Of a stretch of DNA of 64,000 bases, positions 54,808 to 63,597 are shown in pieces. The notes under the pieces are model-generated. The model was not told the DNA's origin. It was given only the letters and a program-made list of their open reading frames with translations, and ran no database searches. Every line of letters starts with the position of its first letter. Position 1 is the stretch's first letter. Source of the stretch: Flavobacteriales bacterium (GTDB lineage Bacteria; Bacteroidota; Bacteroidia; JANQJC01); contig JANQJC010000140.1 of the NCBI GenBank assembly GCA_028281825.1, positions 1 through 64,000 on the forward strand, written 5' to 3'. A program made the translations under genes and the position numbers.

Positions 54808-57108
54808 CTATATTTTGAAATTAAGTTGTAAGGTGAAGTTTCGCGGTGGGTCAAGCCTTCCAGGCCTCAGGGCATACTCGTGATTGGTCAAGTTCTTGAT
54901 TATAAAACTAACCCGGAGCTTATCTGTGATTTTATATGCAAGTCGAGCACCCATTACCGTATCCCCTTTTTTATGTTTTTCCGCGTAAGTATCCAGGCTT
55001 GGAATCACAAAAAAGAACAACTCTTCGATTTTCTCGGGGAAACTGCCATAATAAATGGTATATCCGAGAGACACTTTTTTGAAAGTGAACTCAATGTCGC
55101 CTTTTATCAAATGCCTTACCCTGTAATTCAATAAGCTCAATATAGATGAATCTCCTTCTACCCTGTTTGTAATTCCGTGTATTGCATTTCTTAGGAATAC
55201 GCCAATATCCTGTTGTGTAGAGTCTTGTGTCAGGTTACCAGGGTAGGTATAAGTATATCCCGTAAGCGTTCTAAACTCGACAGGTCCAATACTGCCTTTA
55301 CCGATTAATGAGGCCTCAAATCCTGCTATCCTGGCACTTTCAATATTGAATGGTTTTAGGCCTAGCCAATCTAAAGAAGGGGCAGAATCTGGTGGTGGGT
55401 AAATTCCAAGCCTGTATTCCACGAAATCTTGATACTCACTCCAGAATGCAGAAACATCCAGGTAACCCATCCATTTGCTAATCTTAATACCTTGCTTGAT
55501 ACCAATCTCATAGCTCCATCCTTTTTCAGGCAAAAGGGTGGGGTTGGGAATAATCTTTGCAACAGAGAACTCTGCATCAATAAAACGCTCTCCTATACTT
55601 GGCAGGCGATAAGCCTGACCCAATGAAGTTCTAAGAAAGGTGTTTTCAGCAAGTTGGTAGTTAATGCCGCCTCTAAACACTGGAATAGATGTTTCGAATA
55701 GGGTATCTACGGCATTTATCTCATATCTAACCCCACCGACAAGAGAGAGTCTTTTTGATTTATATTCACCCTGCAAGTAAATAGCTCCAGAGTAATTTAA
55801 TCGAGTACCTTCATATAGATTACTCCTTGAGAAACCAAAATTGAGAGGAAAACCAGTCGTCAGGTAGAATTTATCCTTCCAGTTTTTTTGATATTGGTAA
55901 TCCCCGGTAATACCATTAGAACTGGCGTCTGGGTCGTCACCGTTACCATAGCGATATACATTAAGATACCTGAAGCGTAATGTGTGCTTGCTACCTTTTT
56001 CATTTAAATAATTCCACTGTGGGTCAATATTAGTCCTTACATATCTATCAAATGAGCCATCACCAATCCTCAAGATGTTGGTGTCAACATCTTGAGCAAT
56101 AAAGAAACGGCCACTGGTTTCTTTCATGATATTCCCGCTCAGGCTAAAGTTCATCCCTTTGATTTTTGGATGCCTGTACCTGGTCTTGAAGTTAGCTCTA
56201 AAACGGAATTCATTGTTTTCTTCTAGATAACTATTTACATAATTAATGTTTGCCCCTGCTACAACATCAAATTGCTTTACCTTTTGCTGGTAGTTGAAAA
56301 ACATACCGGAGAAACCTGGCCTTGCGTCTTTGTCCCACCAAATGGTTTCCCTTCTCTCAGGGTCGTCATAAACTCCCTGAAAAACCGAGAACTCAGCTTG
56401 AGGTACTTCTGAGGTTGGCCATGATGTGATAACGTTTACTACTCCGTTCAATGCCGAAGAACCATATACCACTGAAGAAGCACCTTTAATTACTTCAACC
56501 TGTTCAGCATTTTCAAGTGGGGTGAATTTCAATTGCGCTTCACCTAAGTCAGCACTCATCATGCTCATATTGTCCATCATTACTGCAGTGCGGCTACCAA
56601 CTCCATAAGAGTACGAACTACCCCCACGGATACTGACTTGACCATCCTGGACCTGAACACCCACACTTTTGTCAAGTGCTTCACCCAATTCGGTAACGTT
56701 ATTGTTTTTTAATAGGTCTTTGTCCAACACCTCCATAGACACAGTTTCTTCAGCTATATTCTTCTCATACTGGCTGGCTGAAACCACAATGTAATCAAGT
56801 TCAGTACTTGCATTTTTCATTTCAATATTCACAACAATAGTTTGCCCAGCTTTTACATCTACTGTTTTAACATTTTCCTTATAACCCACATATTTGAAGC
56901 GCAGTTTTTGTAATCCAGGCTTCACAGTTAGGGTGTAGTTGCCATCAAAGTCGGTCACCGTTGCATTATCACCGGCCTGTATGCCCACTCCTATTAATGG
57001 TTCTTTATCTTCATCACCTATCACTTTACCTTTAATAGTACCGTCCTGAGCATAAGCAACAGATAGTAGTAAGCAGAAAATCAGAAAAAAAGAGTAGAGA
57101 TGTTTCAT
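54808..57108 (-). CDS. TonB-dependent outer-membrane receptor
   Basis: 766 residues. A signal peptide ends VAYAQ. A carboxypeptidase-regulatory-like domain (about 22-108, GTIKGKVIGDEDKEPLIGVG) is followed by the plug (about 118-230, LGEALDKSVGVQVQDGQVSI then VEVIKGASSVVYGSSALNGV) and a 22-strand barrel. It ends NFTLQLNFKI with a terminal aromatic-containing strand. It imports a chelated or bulky substrate (metal complex, vitamin or glycan) with TonB energy; no SusD partner is adjacent, so siderophore or vitamin uptake is more likely than glycan uptake. Its upstream region holds a minus-strand terminator and a structured leader. Confidence 0.94.
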   Translation of the reverse strand: MKHLYSFFLIFCLLLSVAYAQDGTIKGKVIGDEDKEPLIGVGIQAGDNATVTDFDGNYTLTVKPGLQKLRFKYVGYKENVKTVDVKAGQTIVVNIEMKNASTELDYIVVSASQYEKNIAEETVSMEVLDKDLLKNNNVTELGEALDKSVGVQVQDGQVSIRGGSSYSYGVGSRTAVMMDNMSMMSADLGEAQLKFTPLENAEQVEVIKGASSVVYGSSALNGVVNVITSWPTSEVPQAEFSVFQGVYDDPERRETIWWDKDARPGFSGMFFNYQQKVKQFDVVAGANINYVNSYLEENNEFRFRANFKTRYRHPKIKGMNFSLSGNIMKETSGRFFIAQDVDTNILRIGDGSFDRYVRTNIDPQWNYLNEKGSKHTLRFRYLNVYRYGNGDDPDASSNGITGDYQYQKNWKDKFYLTTGFPLNFGFSRSNLYEGTRLNYSGAIYLQGEYKSKRLSLVGGVRYEINAVDTLFETSIPVFRGGINYQLAENTFLRTSLGQAYRLPSIGERFIDAEFSVAKIIPNPTLLPEKGWSYEIGIKQGIKISKWMGYLDVSAFWSEYQDFVEYRLGIYPPPDSAPSLDWLGLKPFNIESARIAGFEASLIGKGSIGPVEFRTLTGYTYTYPGNLTQDSTQQDIGVFLRNAIHGITNRVEGDSSILSLLNYRVRHLIKGDIEFTFKKVSLGYTIYYGSFPEKIEELFFFVIPSLDTYAEKHKKGDTVMGARLAYKITDKLRVSFIIKNLTNHEYALRPGRLDPPRNFTLQLNFKI

Positions 57109-57204
57109 TTAAGGGCTTTGATGGTTTTTTATAGACCTGCAAAACTGTTTTTTAGAAAAAACTTGGGGTTAAACGGTGTGTTAACTTATTATTAAAAACC
57201 GCCA

Positions 57205-57233
57205 AAGAAAAAAGGTGGCCCGAAGCCACCTTT
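57205..57233 (-). terminator. Intrinsic terminator in the leader of the TonB receptor gene
   Basis: AAAGGTGGC and GCCACCTTT pair with a five-base loop at 57211-57233. On the minus strand a run of six T follows. No minus-strand gene lies upstream of it, so it acts on a leader transcript that would continue into the receptor gene starting at 57108. Confidence 0.72.
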
Positions 57234-57239
57234 TGCAAC

Positions 57240-57420
57240 TGTGCAGACAACCGTAGGGGGTTATCCTGCTGCCATTTTCTGCAAACCAACCTTCCCGCCA
57301 TGATAAGGTGATTAAATAGCAGCTGCAAAGTTGGAATCAATTTAACACCTGCCCATAAGACGAAGTAAAATGACGTAATGGTTGCCTTGTAATTAAGAAA
57401 AGCCAAAAGTTTCGGTAAAC
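57240..57420 (-). other. Candidate structured leader or small RNA upstream of the TonB receptor
   Basis: About 180 bases without a convincing gene. On the minus strand they precede the terminator at 57205. The inverted pair TGCAGA (57242-57247) and TCTGCA (57278-57283) encloses a G- and C-rich core, and GGTG/CACC-type segments lie further upstream near 57305-57350. I compared it by eye with cobalamin, TPP, SAM and FMN riboswitch cores and found no clear match. It could be an unrecognised riboswitch, an attenuator or a small RNA. Confidence 0.4.
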
Positions 57421-57467
57421 GACCTCTATAATATGTGCTGATGTAAGTCGTTTTTAATTAAAAGAAC

Positions 57468-57602
57468 ATGATGAAAAGAGTAGTGAAAATAGCACTTTTG
57501 ATACTTGCGTTAGCGTTTATATTCTCATCCTGTGCTAACACTTATGGTGCGCGAAAATGTAATGGTAAAAGGGCCATACAAACCCCAATGGGCCCAATGT
57601 AA
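57468..57602 (+). CDS. 44-residue lipoprotein
   Basis: A short gene starting with two ATG codons. The product begins MMKRVVKIALLILALAFIFS, then SCANTYGARKCNGKRAIQTP and a final MGPM. A basic n-region, hydrophobic h-region and the lipobox FSSC (Cys at residue 22) predict a lipoprotein with a mature part of only 23 residues, which has one further Cys. An A-rich stretch (TTAAAAGAAC) precedes the ATG. It lies 60 bases before the gene at 57662 on the same strand and may be co-transcribed. Confidence 0.65.
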   Translation: MMKRVVKIALLILALAFIFSSCANTYGARKCNGKRAIQTPMGPM

Positions 57603-57661
57603 ACTCAAAAGAATGGATACTTAAATGTGGAATGAATTATCTTTCGGACTCATTTAAGTAG

Positions 57662-58906
57662 ATGAGATACCTCCTTATTCTTTTATACAGTTTACTGTTT
57701 CCCATTTTAGCTTTAGGGCAGGATGTGGTTGTGACTGGTGTGGTGAAAACAGAAGGTGGACAGCCTATACCTTATGCTACCATTAAATTTAAGCAAGCTG
57801 GGAAAGGCACAGTGGCTAATGACAATGGTGGCTTTGTTCTGAAAATTAGCCCCGGTGATCAAAAAGATACCATTGAGTTTTCTTCCATGGGGTTTGAGCA
57901 TGTGACCCTAGCCGTGACGGATATCAATGTTAGTAATAAGCTTAACATTGGGCTTAAAGAAGAGTACTATGACCTTCCAGAAACTCAGGTAGAAGCAGAT
58001 GGATTAGAGAATATCATTAGAAAAGCGATTGGAAATATCCCGGGTAGTTTCCAGTCACAAGCATACTCCTATCCCATTTTTTATCGGCAACATCACTTAG
58101 AAAATGAAGAATGTGTAAGGCTTATCGAAGTTGCATTTGAAGTGCATGACCCTGGCTATGTATACACCACTGCTGCCAGCCAGCAAGAGCGGTTGAAACT
58201 ACTGGAAATGCGAAAAAGCAAGGTGTATGAAATGAATAACGGACAACATGGTAATCACCTGGCAGATTTAATACTGGAGAATAGTGTCCATTATAGAATT
58301 GGAACTGTTCTCAACGAAAAGGCGCTGTCTTTTTTTGAGTTCAGCAGGCCAAAGGATGAAGACTTGGGCGCTGATACCAAGCAAATACAATACTCGTACA
58401 AAAATCCAAAAGATGAGAAGGTGGTGAGAGGAAAGTTGTGGCTTGAAGGTGAGGAGTGTACAATAAATAGAATAGAAGAAACAACCTATCCAAATATTGA
58501 ATATTCAGGGCCATGGGCCAGAAATACAGGTGGCTATGACTGGATTTTTAGGGAAGGGAGAAAGGTGGTGCAGTATAAAAAGGTCGAAGGTAAAATGTAC
58601 TTGGATAGTATTTCGTTTTACTACAAACATGACCTTATACATCCTACTTTTCACAATATAGATTATACGGTTGAGGAATATTTTGAGATTTGGGCAGGTG
58701 AACCAAGGCTTGTGGTGCCGCAGACTTTGCCTATTAAAGAATTCAAGAAGTCATATGACCTGTATGGTAAGAGATACCAATACCACCCAACTTTCTGGGA
58801 ATCCTACTCGTTATATCAACAACACCCACTTGAGAGTAAGGCAATCAAAGAGCTTGAATGGAAGATGCCTTTAGAGGAGCAGTTTATGAAAAAAGGGATA
58901 GATTAA
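57662..58906 (+). CDS. Carboxypeptidase-regulatory-like domain protein of the envelope
   Basis: 414 residues. A signal peptide ends LALGQ. Residues about 22-108 are a CarboxypepD_reg-like beta sandwich (VVVTGVVKTEGGQPIPYATI, GFVLKISPGDQKDTIEFSSM). The remainder (about 115-400) is a beta-rich domain with LENIIRKAIGNIPGSFQSQA and EYSGPWARNTGGYDWIF, similar in layout to Bacteroidota proteins with a regulatory domain followed by an outer-membrane-associated region. No catalytic residues are evident. Exact role unknown. Confidence 0.82.
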   Translation: MRYLLILLYSLLFPILALGQDVVVTGVVKTEGGQPIPYATIKFKQAGKGTVANDNGGFVLKISPGDQKDTIEFSSMGFEHVTLAVTDINVSNKLNIGLKEEYYDLPETQVEADGLENIIRKAIGNIPGSFQSQAYSYPIFYRQHHLENEECVRLIEVAFEVHDPGYVYTTAASQQERLKLLEMRKSKVYEMNNGQHGNHLADLILENSVHYRIGTVLNEKALSFFEFSRPKDEDLGADTKQIQYSYKNPKDEKVVRGKLWLEGEECTINRIEETTYPNIEYSGPWARNTGGYDWIFREGRKVVQYKKVEGKMYLDSISFYYKHDLIHPTFHNIDYTVEEYFEIWAGEPRLVVPQTLPIKEFKKSYDLYGKRYQYHPTFWESYSLYQQHPLESKAIKELEWKMPLEEQFMKKGID

Positions 58907-58972
58907 CCTTGGTGAAATCTCGACAAATGTTTAAAAACTCTCGGTGTATGTTGATTATTAACACATATTAGC

Positions 58973-59004
58973 TTGTTTTTGTATTGATTTTTACCTTAAT
59001 TTTG
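58973..59004 (+). promoter_or_regulatory. Promoter of the SprB-repeat surface protein gene
   Basis: TTG at 58973-58975 and an exact -7 box TAATTTTG at 58997-59004 are 21 bases apart. Transcription would start near 59010, leaving a very short leader before the TTG start at 59024. Confidence 0.6.
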
Positions 59005-59023
59005 CTTCATATCACTTGACCCA

Positions 59024-61357
59024 TTGGAAAAACTATACACTTTTCGCTTTTTAGTTGCAATTGGGTTCACATTATTAACTTCTGTAAAGGGGTTTGCTCA
59101 ATGTGGTCCTTTACCAACCTTATTCAATCAGAATAATGGTCAGGATGGTATCATGTTTGACATTAAGTCATTGAACACTTGTGTTACCATTACCCAATTT
59201 GAGTGCCATATGGACCACGGCACTTATGATATGGAAATATATAGCAAAGCGGGAACGCATATTGGGTTTGAGGACACTCCGGGAGCATGGACTCTGGTTG
59301 GTACAGCAAATAATGTAGTAGGCCAGCCTACCGGCAGTCCAACTTTAATACCTGCTAACATAAGCGTTGTAATACAACCTGGACAATCAGCTGCTTTCTA
59401 TATAACAAGCACTGGTAATCCAAGTATAAGTTATACAAATGGCTCTTCTCCTACTGGTGGCCCACCCAATACGCCAATTTTATATCAATCCGATGCCAAT
59501 ATTGAAATATGGGAAGGTACAGGGCAAGCTTATCCATTTTCCACCAACTTTTTCCCTCGCCAGCCTAATATAGTGGTGCATTACACATGTAGTGGTTGTT
59601 GTACTCCTCCAATCATGGCTCAAGTTGATGCTAGTTGCAATGGAGCAACAGATGGTTCTGCGACTGCTCTGGGGCAAGATGTTGCTCCTTGGGACTATGA
59701 ATGGGCAGACGAAAATGGAAACATTATCCATACTGAGATGGGTGTTAACGGTCCCAGTACTGCCAATAACCTTGCAGCTGGCAATTATACTGTTTCAGTA
59801 ACAGATGGAAACGGTTGTACCGCTATCGAAATAATTACAATTACTGAACCACAACCTACAACGGCAGATATCTCAGGGGTTGATCCTACCTGTGCTGGCT
59901 CCAGCGATGGAACAGCTACTGCGTCTGGAATGGCTCCAGGGCCTTGGTCTTACGTGTGGGAAGATGATGGGGGTAATGTGGTTAGCACTGGAAATAATGT
60001 AAATGGTCCACACACGGCAACTGGCCTTGCCGTGGGGGATTATTTCGTAACGGTAACCGATTTTGATGGTTGTAATGCAACAGCTGATATTACCCTGCAA
60101 GACCCTCCTCCATTGGATGTAACACTTGAAAGTGAAGATGTGAGCTGTAATGCTGGTAATGATGGCACTGCAACAGCTACTGGTGAGGGCACCGCTCCCT
60201 GGACTTATGTTTGGACAGACGCTGGTGGTGCCAATGCTGGGGTTGGTAATGGTGTAAATGGCCCACATACTGCCACGGGACTTGCAGCAGGTACCTATAA
60301 TGTTACTGCTACTGATGCCAACGGTTGTACAGCTTCAGGTCAAATTATGGTAGATGAGCCAACGGCTATCGATGCTAATCAATCTCAAGAGGACAACTTA
60401 TGTAATGGTGATGCCAATGGTAGTGCTACCGTAAGTGGTATATCAGGTGGTGTACCTGGTTATACTGTAGAGTGGGATGATATCAATAATCAAACAGGAA
60501 ATACTGCTACTGGATTACCTGCAGGCTTATATACAGCCACTATAATGGATGCCAATGGTTGTGAGTTGGAACAAACGTTTATTATTGACCAACCAGACCC
60601 ATTTATCATCACTACTGAGCCTGCAACTGATACTTGTGGTAAATCGCTTGGTTCAATTGGGGTGTTGGTGCAAGGTGGTACTCCACCACTTGACTACAGG
60701 TGGTCAAATGGAGATAGTTTACAGGTAGCCGATAGCTTATTGCAAGGTACCTATCATGTGGTGATAACAGATGTTAATGGTTGTAAAGATTCAACCCAAG
60801 CTACTATTGGAAATATTCCGGCACCCAAAGCAGCCTTTACATTTGTGACCGACCCAGAAGATATATTTGAGTATGGTGTAGAGTTTACCAATCACTCCAC
60901 CAATGCAACCTTCTATAATTGGGATTTTGATGATGGTAATTATTCAGACGAGGAACATCCATCTCACATATATAATGAAGAAGGTACCTATGGCGTATAC
61001 CTGGTATCATTTAACGAGTATGGCTGCTTTGATACCATAATTGGTTATGTAAGGATTGAGCCGCCATTTACTATGTATATACCTAATGCCTTTACGCCTG
61101 GTAGAAATGGAATTAACGACGAGTTTGCGCCTAAAGGCTATGGATACGACTATGATAGTTTCCACATGACAATCTTTGACCGTTGGGGAAACATAGTGTT
61201 TCAAACCAATGATATTGCCCAAGGTTGGGATGGTACTTCGCACATCAATGGCGAATGGGTGCCAAGCGGTGTATACACCTATAAGATTTCAGTGAAGGAA
61301 CCTATTGGCCACGAGCCCAAGTACTTCTACGGGCACGTGACCATGCTGAAGCATTAA
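59024..61357 (+). CDS. T9SS type B sorted surface protein with SprB-like repeats and PKD domain
   Basis: 777 residues. The start is a TTG (59024), giving signal peptide MEKLYTFRFLVAIGFTLLTS, ending GFAQC. An N-terminal beta domain (about 30-190) precedes four SprB-like repeats of about 80 residues, each with a C-x-(6-8)-DG-(S/T)-A start and a GLA(A/V)G-Y-x-V-T-x-D-x-(N/D)-GC close, plus a fifth degenerate one. Next is a PKD-like domain (about 600-685, YNWDFDDGNYSDEEHPSHIY). The C-terminus is the gliding-associated sorting domain (IPNAFTPGRNGINDEFAP, FDRWGNIVFQTN, GVYTYKISV). It should be exported by the type IX system and fixed to the surface, as an adhesin or motility-type protein. Confidence 0.93.
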   Translation: MEKLYTFRFLVAIGFTLLTSVKGFAQCGPLPTLFNQNNGQDGIMFDIKSLNTCVTITQFECHMDHGTYDMEIYSKAGTHIGFEDTPGAWTLVGTANNVVGQPTGSPTLIPANISVVIQPGQSAAFYITSTGNPSISYTNGSSPTGGPPNTPILYQSDANIEIWEGTGQAYPFSTNFFPRQPNIVVHYTCSGCCTPPIMAQVDASCNGATDGSATALGQDVAPWDYEWADENGNIIHTEMGVNGPSTANNLAAGNYTVSVTDGNGCTAIEIITITEPQPTTADISGVDPTCAGSSDGTATASGMAPGPWSYVWEDDGGNVVSTGNNVNGPHTATGLAVGDYFVTVTDFDGCNATADITLQDPPPLDVTLESEDVSCNAGNDGTATATGEGTAPWTYVWTDAGGANAGVGNGVNGPHTATGLAAGTYNVTATDANGCTASGQIMVDEPTAIDANQSQEDNLCNGDANGSATVSGISGGVPGYTVEWDDINNQTGNTATGLPAGLYTATIMDANGCELEQTFIIDQPDPFIITTEPATDTCGKSLGSIGVLVQGGTPPLDYRWSNGDSLQVADSLLQGTYHVVITDVNGCKDSTQATIGNIPAPKAAFTFVTDPEDIFEYGVEFTNHSTNATFYNWDFDDGNYSDEEHPSHIYNEEGTYGVYLVSFNEYGCFDTIIGYVRIEPPFTMYIPNAFTPGRNGINDEFAPKGYGYDYDSFHMTIFDRWGNIVFQTNDIAQGWDGTSHINGEWVPSGVYTYKISVKEPIGHEPKYFYGHVTMLKH

Positions 61358-61363
61358 TCAAAA

Positions 61364-62206
61364 TTATGCATGCTTGAGGTGATATTCCACCAATCCATTG
61401 ATTGGTTTTTGGAGTATGTTGCCAACTTGTATGTTTAGCTTTTCTGCCTCCTCCTGCAAAATATCTTGAAAGTAGAAAGCTATTGAACCGACGAAGTGAC
61501 AAGGTAGCTGCTGGTAATCCTTGAGATACAAAACATGAGTCACAAAAAAGTCATTTAAACCTGTGGCAATTATTTCTTTAATATAGGGATGGCTTTTATT
61601 CTCACCAAAAAAGGTCATAAAGGACGCCAAGAAAGTATTGGGCCTGGGTTGGCGGTATACACTATCTATTATTTGGGTTTTACCAATGCTATACTTGTTG
61701 TTGAATAGTTCGTGGATATCTTGAGGTAGTTGCTTATACAAAAACTTAGTTACTAAGATTTTACCAAAATAGGCGCCACTGCCTTCATCGCCCAATATAT
61801 AACCCAGTGATGGCCTTTCTTGAGAAACTGTCTTTCCGTCAAAAAAGCAAGCGTTGGAGCCAGTTCCTAGAATACAAGAAATACCAGGTTTGCCTTCGCA
61901 AGTGGCATAAGCTGCTCCATCAAGGTCGTGGCTTACTTTTACTCGTGATGATGGAAATACTTTTCTAATTCCGTTGGCTACTATCCCTTGAAACTCCTGG
62001 CTTGAGCATCCGGCACCATAGAAAAAAACTTTTTCTATTTCGTTTGCATGTGAGGATAATGGATTGTCTTCGATAGCATGAGCTATTTCCTGAGCGTTTA
62101 CATAAACGGGATTGAAGCCAATAGTTTGGAAACTTTCTTTTAAGCCATTATGGTTGGCAAGTATCCAATCACATTTGGTAGAACCACTATCAGCTACAAG
62201 TATCAT
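61364..62206 (-). CDS. N-acetylglucosamine kinase-like protein (BadF/BadG/BcrA/BcrD family)
   Basis: 280 residues from the ATG at 62206. It has an actin-like ATPase fold: phosphate loop ADSGSTKCDWIL at the start, SHDLDGAAYATCEG, the second phosphate motif LGTGSNACFFDG and GYILGDEGSGAYFG for adenosine. Bacteroidota homologues phosphorylate amino sugars such as GlcNAc or MurNAc during wall recycling. Sugar choice is not certain. It converges with the SprB-repeat gene, stops six bases apart. Confidence 0.9.
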   Translation of the reverse strand: MILVADSGSTKCDWILANHNGLKESFQTIGFNPVYVNAQEIAHAIEDNPLSSHANEIEKVFFYGAGCSSQEFQGIVANGIRKVFPSSRVKVSHDLDGAAYATCEGKPGISCILGTGSNACFFDGKTVSQERPSLGYILGDEGSGAYFGKILVTKFLYKQLPQDIHELFNNKYSIGKTQIIDSVYRQPRPNTFLASFMTFFGENKSHPYIKEIIATGLNDFFVTHVLYLKDYQQLPCHFVGSIAFYFQDILQEEAEKLNIQVGNILQKPINGLVEYHLKHA

Positions 62207-62265
62207 CTTGACCAAATAAATTTGCCGTAATGATACTAAATTACTTGGTTCTTATCAGGCAAGAG

Positions 62266-62460
62266 CTACTTAGTCTGTTGAATCTTGAGGAAGCTCATTC
62301 CGAACTCTGAATAGTCGTCTTGGCGCACTCCGATTGGGCGTCTGTTTTTGTCGTGAACAAGCACTTTCAAAACACCATTTTCAACATCGTTATACAGTAC
62401 CTTCACTATCCACTGTGCGTACTTGTAAAACTCTCCTTCTTTCAAATAGTTAATCATCAT
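62266..62460 (-). CDS. Conserved small hypothetical protein
   Basis: 64 residues from the ATG at 62460 (the next codon is also ATG). No signal or membrane segment; mixed charged and beta-like: YLKEGEFYKYAQWIVKVLYN, VLKVLVHDKNRRPIGVRQDD. AAAGAGAG stands just before the ATG as a fair ribosome site. An exact TAnnTTTG box is 40 bases upstream, supporting a real gene. Function unknown. Confidence 0.65.
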   Translation of the reverse strand: MMINYLKEGEFYKYAQWIVKVLYNDVENGVLKVLVHDKNRRPIGVRQDDYSEFGMSFLKIQQTK

Positions 62461-62500
62461 CTCTCTTTTTAACACTTAATGTCAACAATAACGCAAGCCA

Positions 62501-62508
62501 CAAAGATA
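62501..62508 (-). promoter_or_regulatory. Bacteroidota-type -7 box upstream of the 64-residue protein gene
   Basis: Reads TATCTTTG on the minus strand, an exact TAnnTTTG, 41 bases before the ATG at 62460. No -33 TTG is found at the expected spacing. Confidence 0.42.
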
Positions 62509-62585
62509 AGTTCAAAATATCGACGAGCGACCACTATAGCGGTCAGAATGTTAAATTTTTAGACGAGAATTATTCTGGTATAAAT

Positions 62586-63284
62586 TTATGCGGCTTCAGC
62601 TCCGATAAATTTATACCCGACACCCTTTACGGTTTGTATCAGGTCATCCCCTATCTTCTCTCTAAGTTTGCGGATGTGCACATCAATAGTGCGGTTGCCC
62701 ACCACTATGTCATGTCCCCAAATTTCGCTGAGAATAACATCTCTGGTGAATACTTTACCGGGTTTAGATACCAATAGTGTTAGTAATTCAAATTCTTTTT
62801 TGGGCAGGCTAAGCTCTTTACCTTTTTTAATTACTATATACCTTTCCTTATCAATTTTCAGCGAGCCGTTTGCTTGAAGGACTGTAGCAGAGTCATTAGG
62901 TGAAGCATTTCTTCTTAAGAGGGCTTTAATTCTACTGATTAAAACCTTTGGCTTAATAGGCTTAGTGATATAATCATCAGCACCTGCACTAAACCCTGCA
63001 ATTTGGGAGTAATCTTCGCCACGAGCAGTAAGAAATGCTATAATAGTGTTGCTCAGTTCTTTGCGTTCCCTCATTCGGGTGCATGTTTCCATCCCATCCA
63101 TGTCGGGCATCATTACATCAAGAAGGATAAGGTCAGGAATATTAGCTAATGCAAGCTTTATCGCATCGGCCCCATTATCAGCAATGGTCACAGAGTACTT
63201 TTCTTTTTCTAGACTATACTTTAAGAACTCAAGGATATCCGGTTCGTCGTCTACTAGTAAAATTTTATGTGAATTTCCAGCCAT
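62586..63284 (-). CDS. OmpR/PhoB-family response regulator
   Basis: 232 residues from the ATG at 63284. Receiver domain (about 6-120): ILLVDDEPDILEFL with the acidic pair, phospho-acceptor Asp in LILLDVMMPDMDG (about 55), switch Thr in IAFLTARGED and Lys in YITKPIKP. A C-terminal winged-helix DNA-binding domain (about 138-228) has SLPKKEFELLTLLVSKPG and VGNRTIDVHIRKLREKIG. No histidine kinase gene is adjacent, so it is an orphan; the partner must be elsewhere. It acts as a phosphorylation-controlled transcription factor. Confidence 0.95.
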   Translation of the reverse strand: MAGNSHKILLVDDEPDILEFLKYSLEKEKYSVTIADNGADAIKLALANIPDLILLDVMMPDMDGMETCTRMRERKELSNTIIAFLTARGEDYSQIAGFSAGADDYITKPIKPKVLISRIKALLRRNASPNDSATVLQANGSLKIDKERYIVIKKGKELSLPKKEFELLTLLVSKPGKVFTRDVILSEIWGHDIVVGNRTIDVHIRKLREKIGDDLIQTVKGVGYKFIGAEAA

Positions 63285-63305
63285 ATCATTAACTCTAGTG
63301 CAGGA

Positions 63306-63313
63306 CAAAATTA
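63306..63313 (-). promoter_or_regulatory. Bacteroidota-type -7 box upstream of the response regulator gene
   Basis: Reads TAATTTTG on the minus strand, an exact TAnnTTTG, 22 bases before the ATG at 63284. The -33 element is not clear. Confidence 0.4.
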
Positions 63314-63597
63314 GAGGCGAGTTGATTCCTTGTCGTGAATGATGTGTTAAGGGAATCTTAATTCATTTTCAGGGTTCAGGATTGACTGAGTCGTAATTTT
63401 TGTTTGGTGAGGGAGTAGTTTAAAACCCTCGTTATTTAAGGGGTGTGGTTAATCTTTCTGAAAAGTATTGTTCGTTAACAGAGTTGATAAGACAATAATT
63501 TAATTAACAAATCTATAACATATGATTTCAAATGCTTTAAAGAAGTACACACACTTTTGCAGTCGGATAATAAAACTAAAAACCAAACATTTATCAA

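Noticed and set aside
57230-57245. GCAACTGT on the plus strand near 57235, resembling the conserved stretch of cobalamin riboswitches
   Set aside because: The bases before it form a terminator stem and the other core blocks are missing; the downstream gene in that direction is not cobalamin-related.
57152-57406. 84-codon reading frame on the minus strand across the leader of the TonB receptor
   Set aside because: It runs through the terminator stem, has no family resemblance and an odd composition; a structured leader explains the region better.
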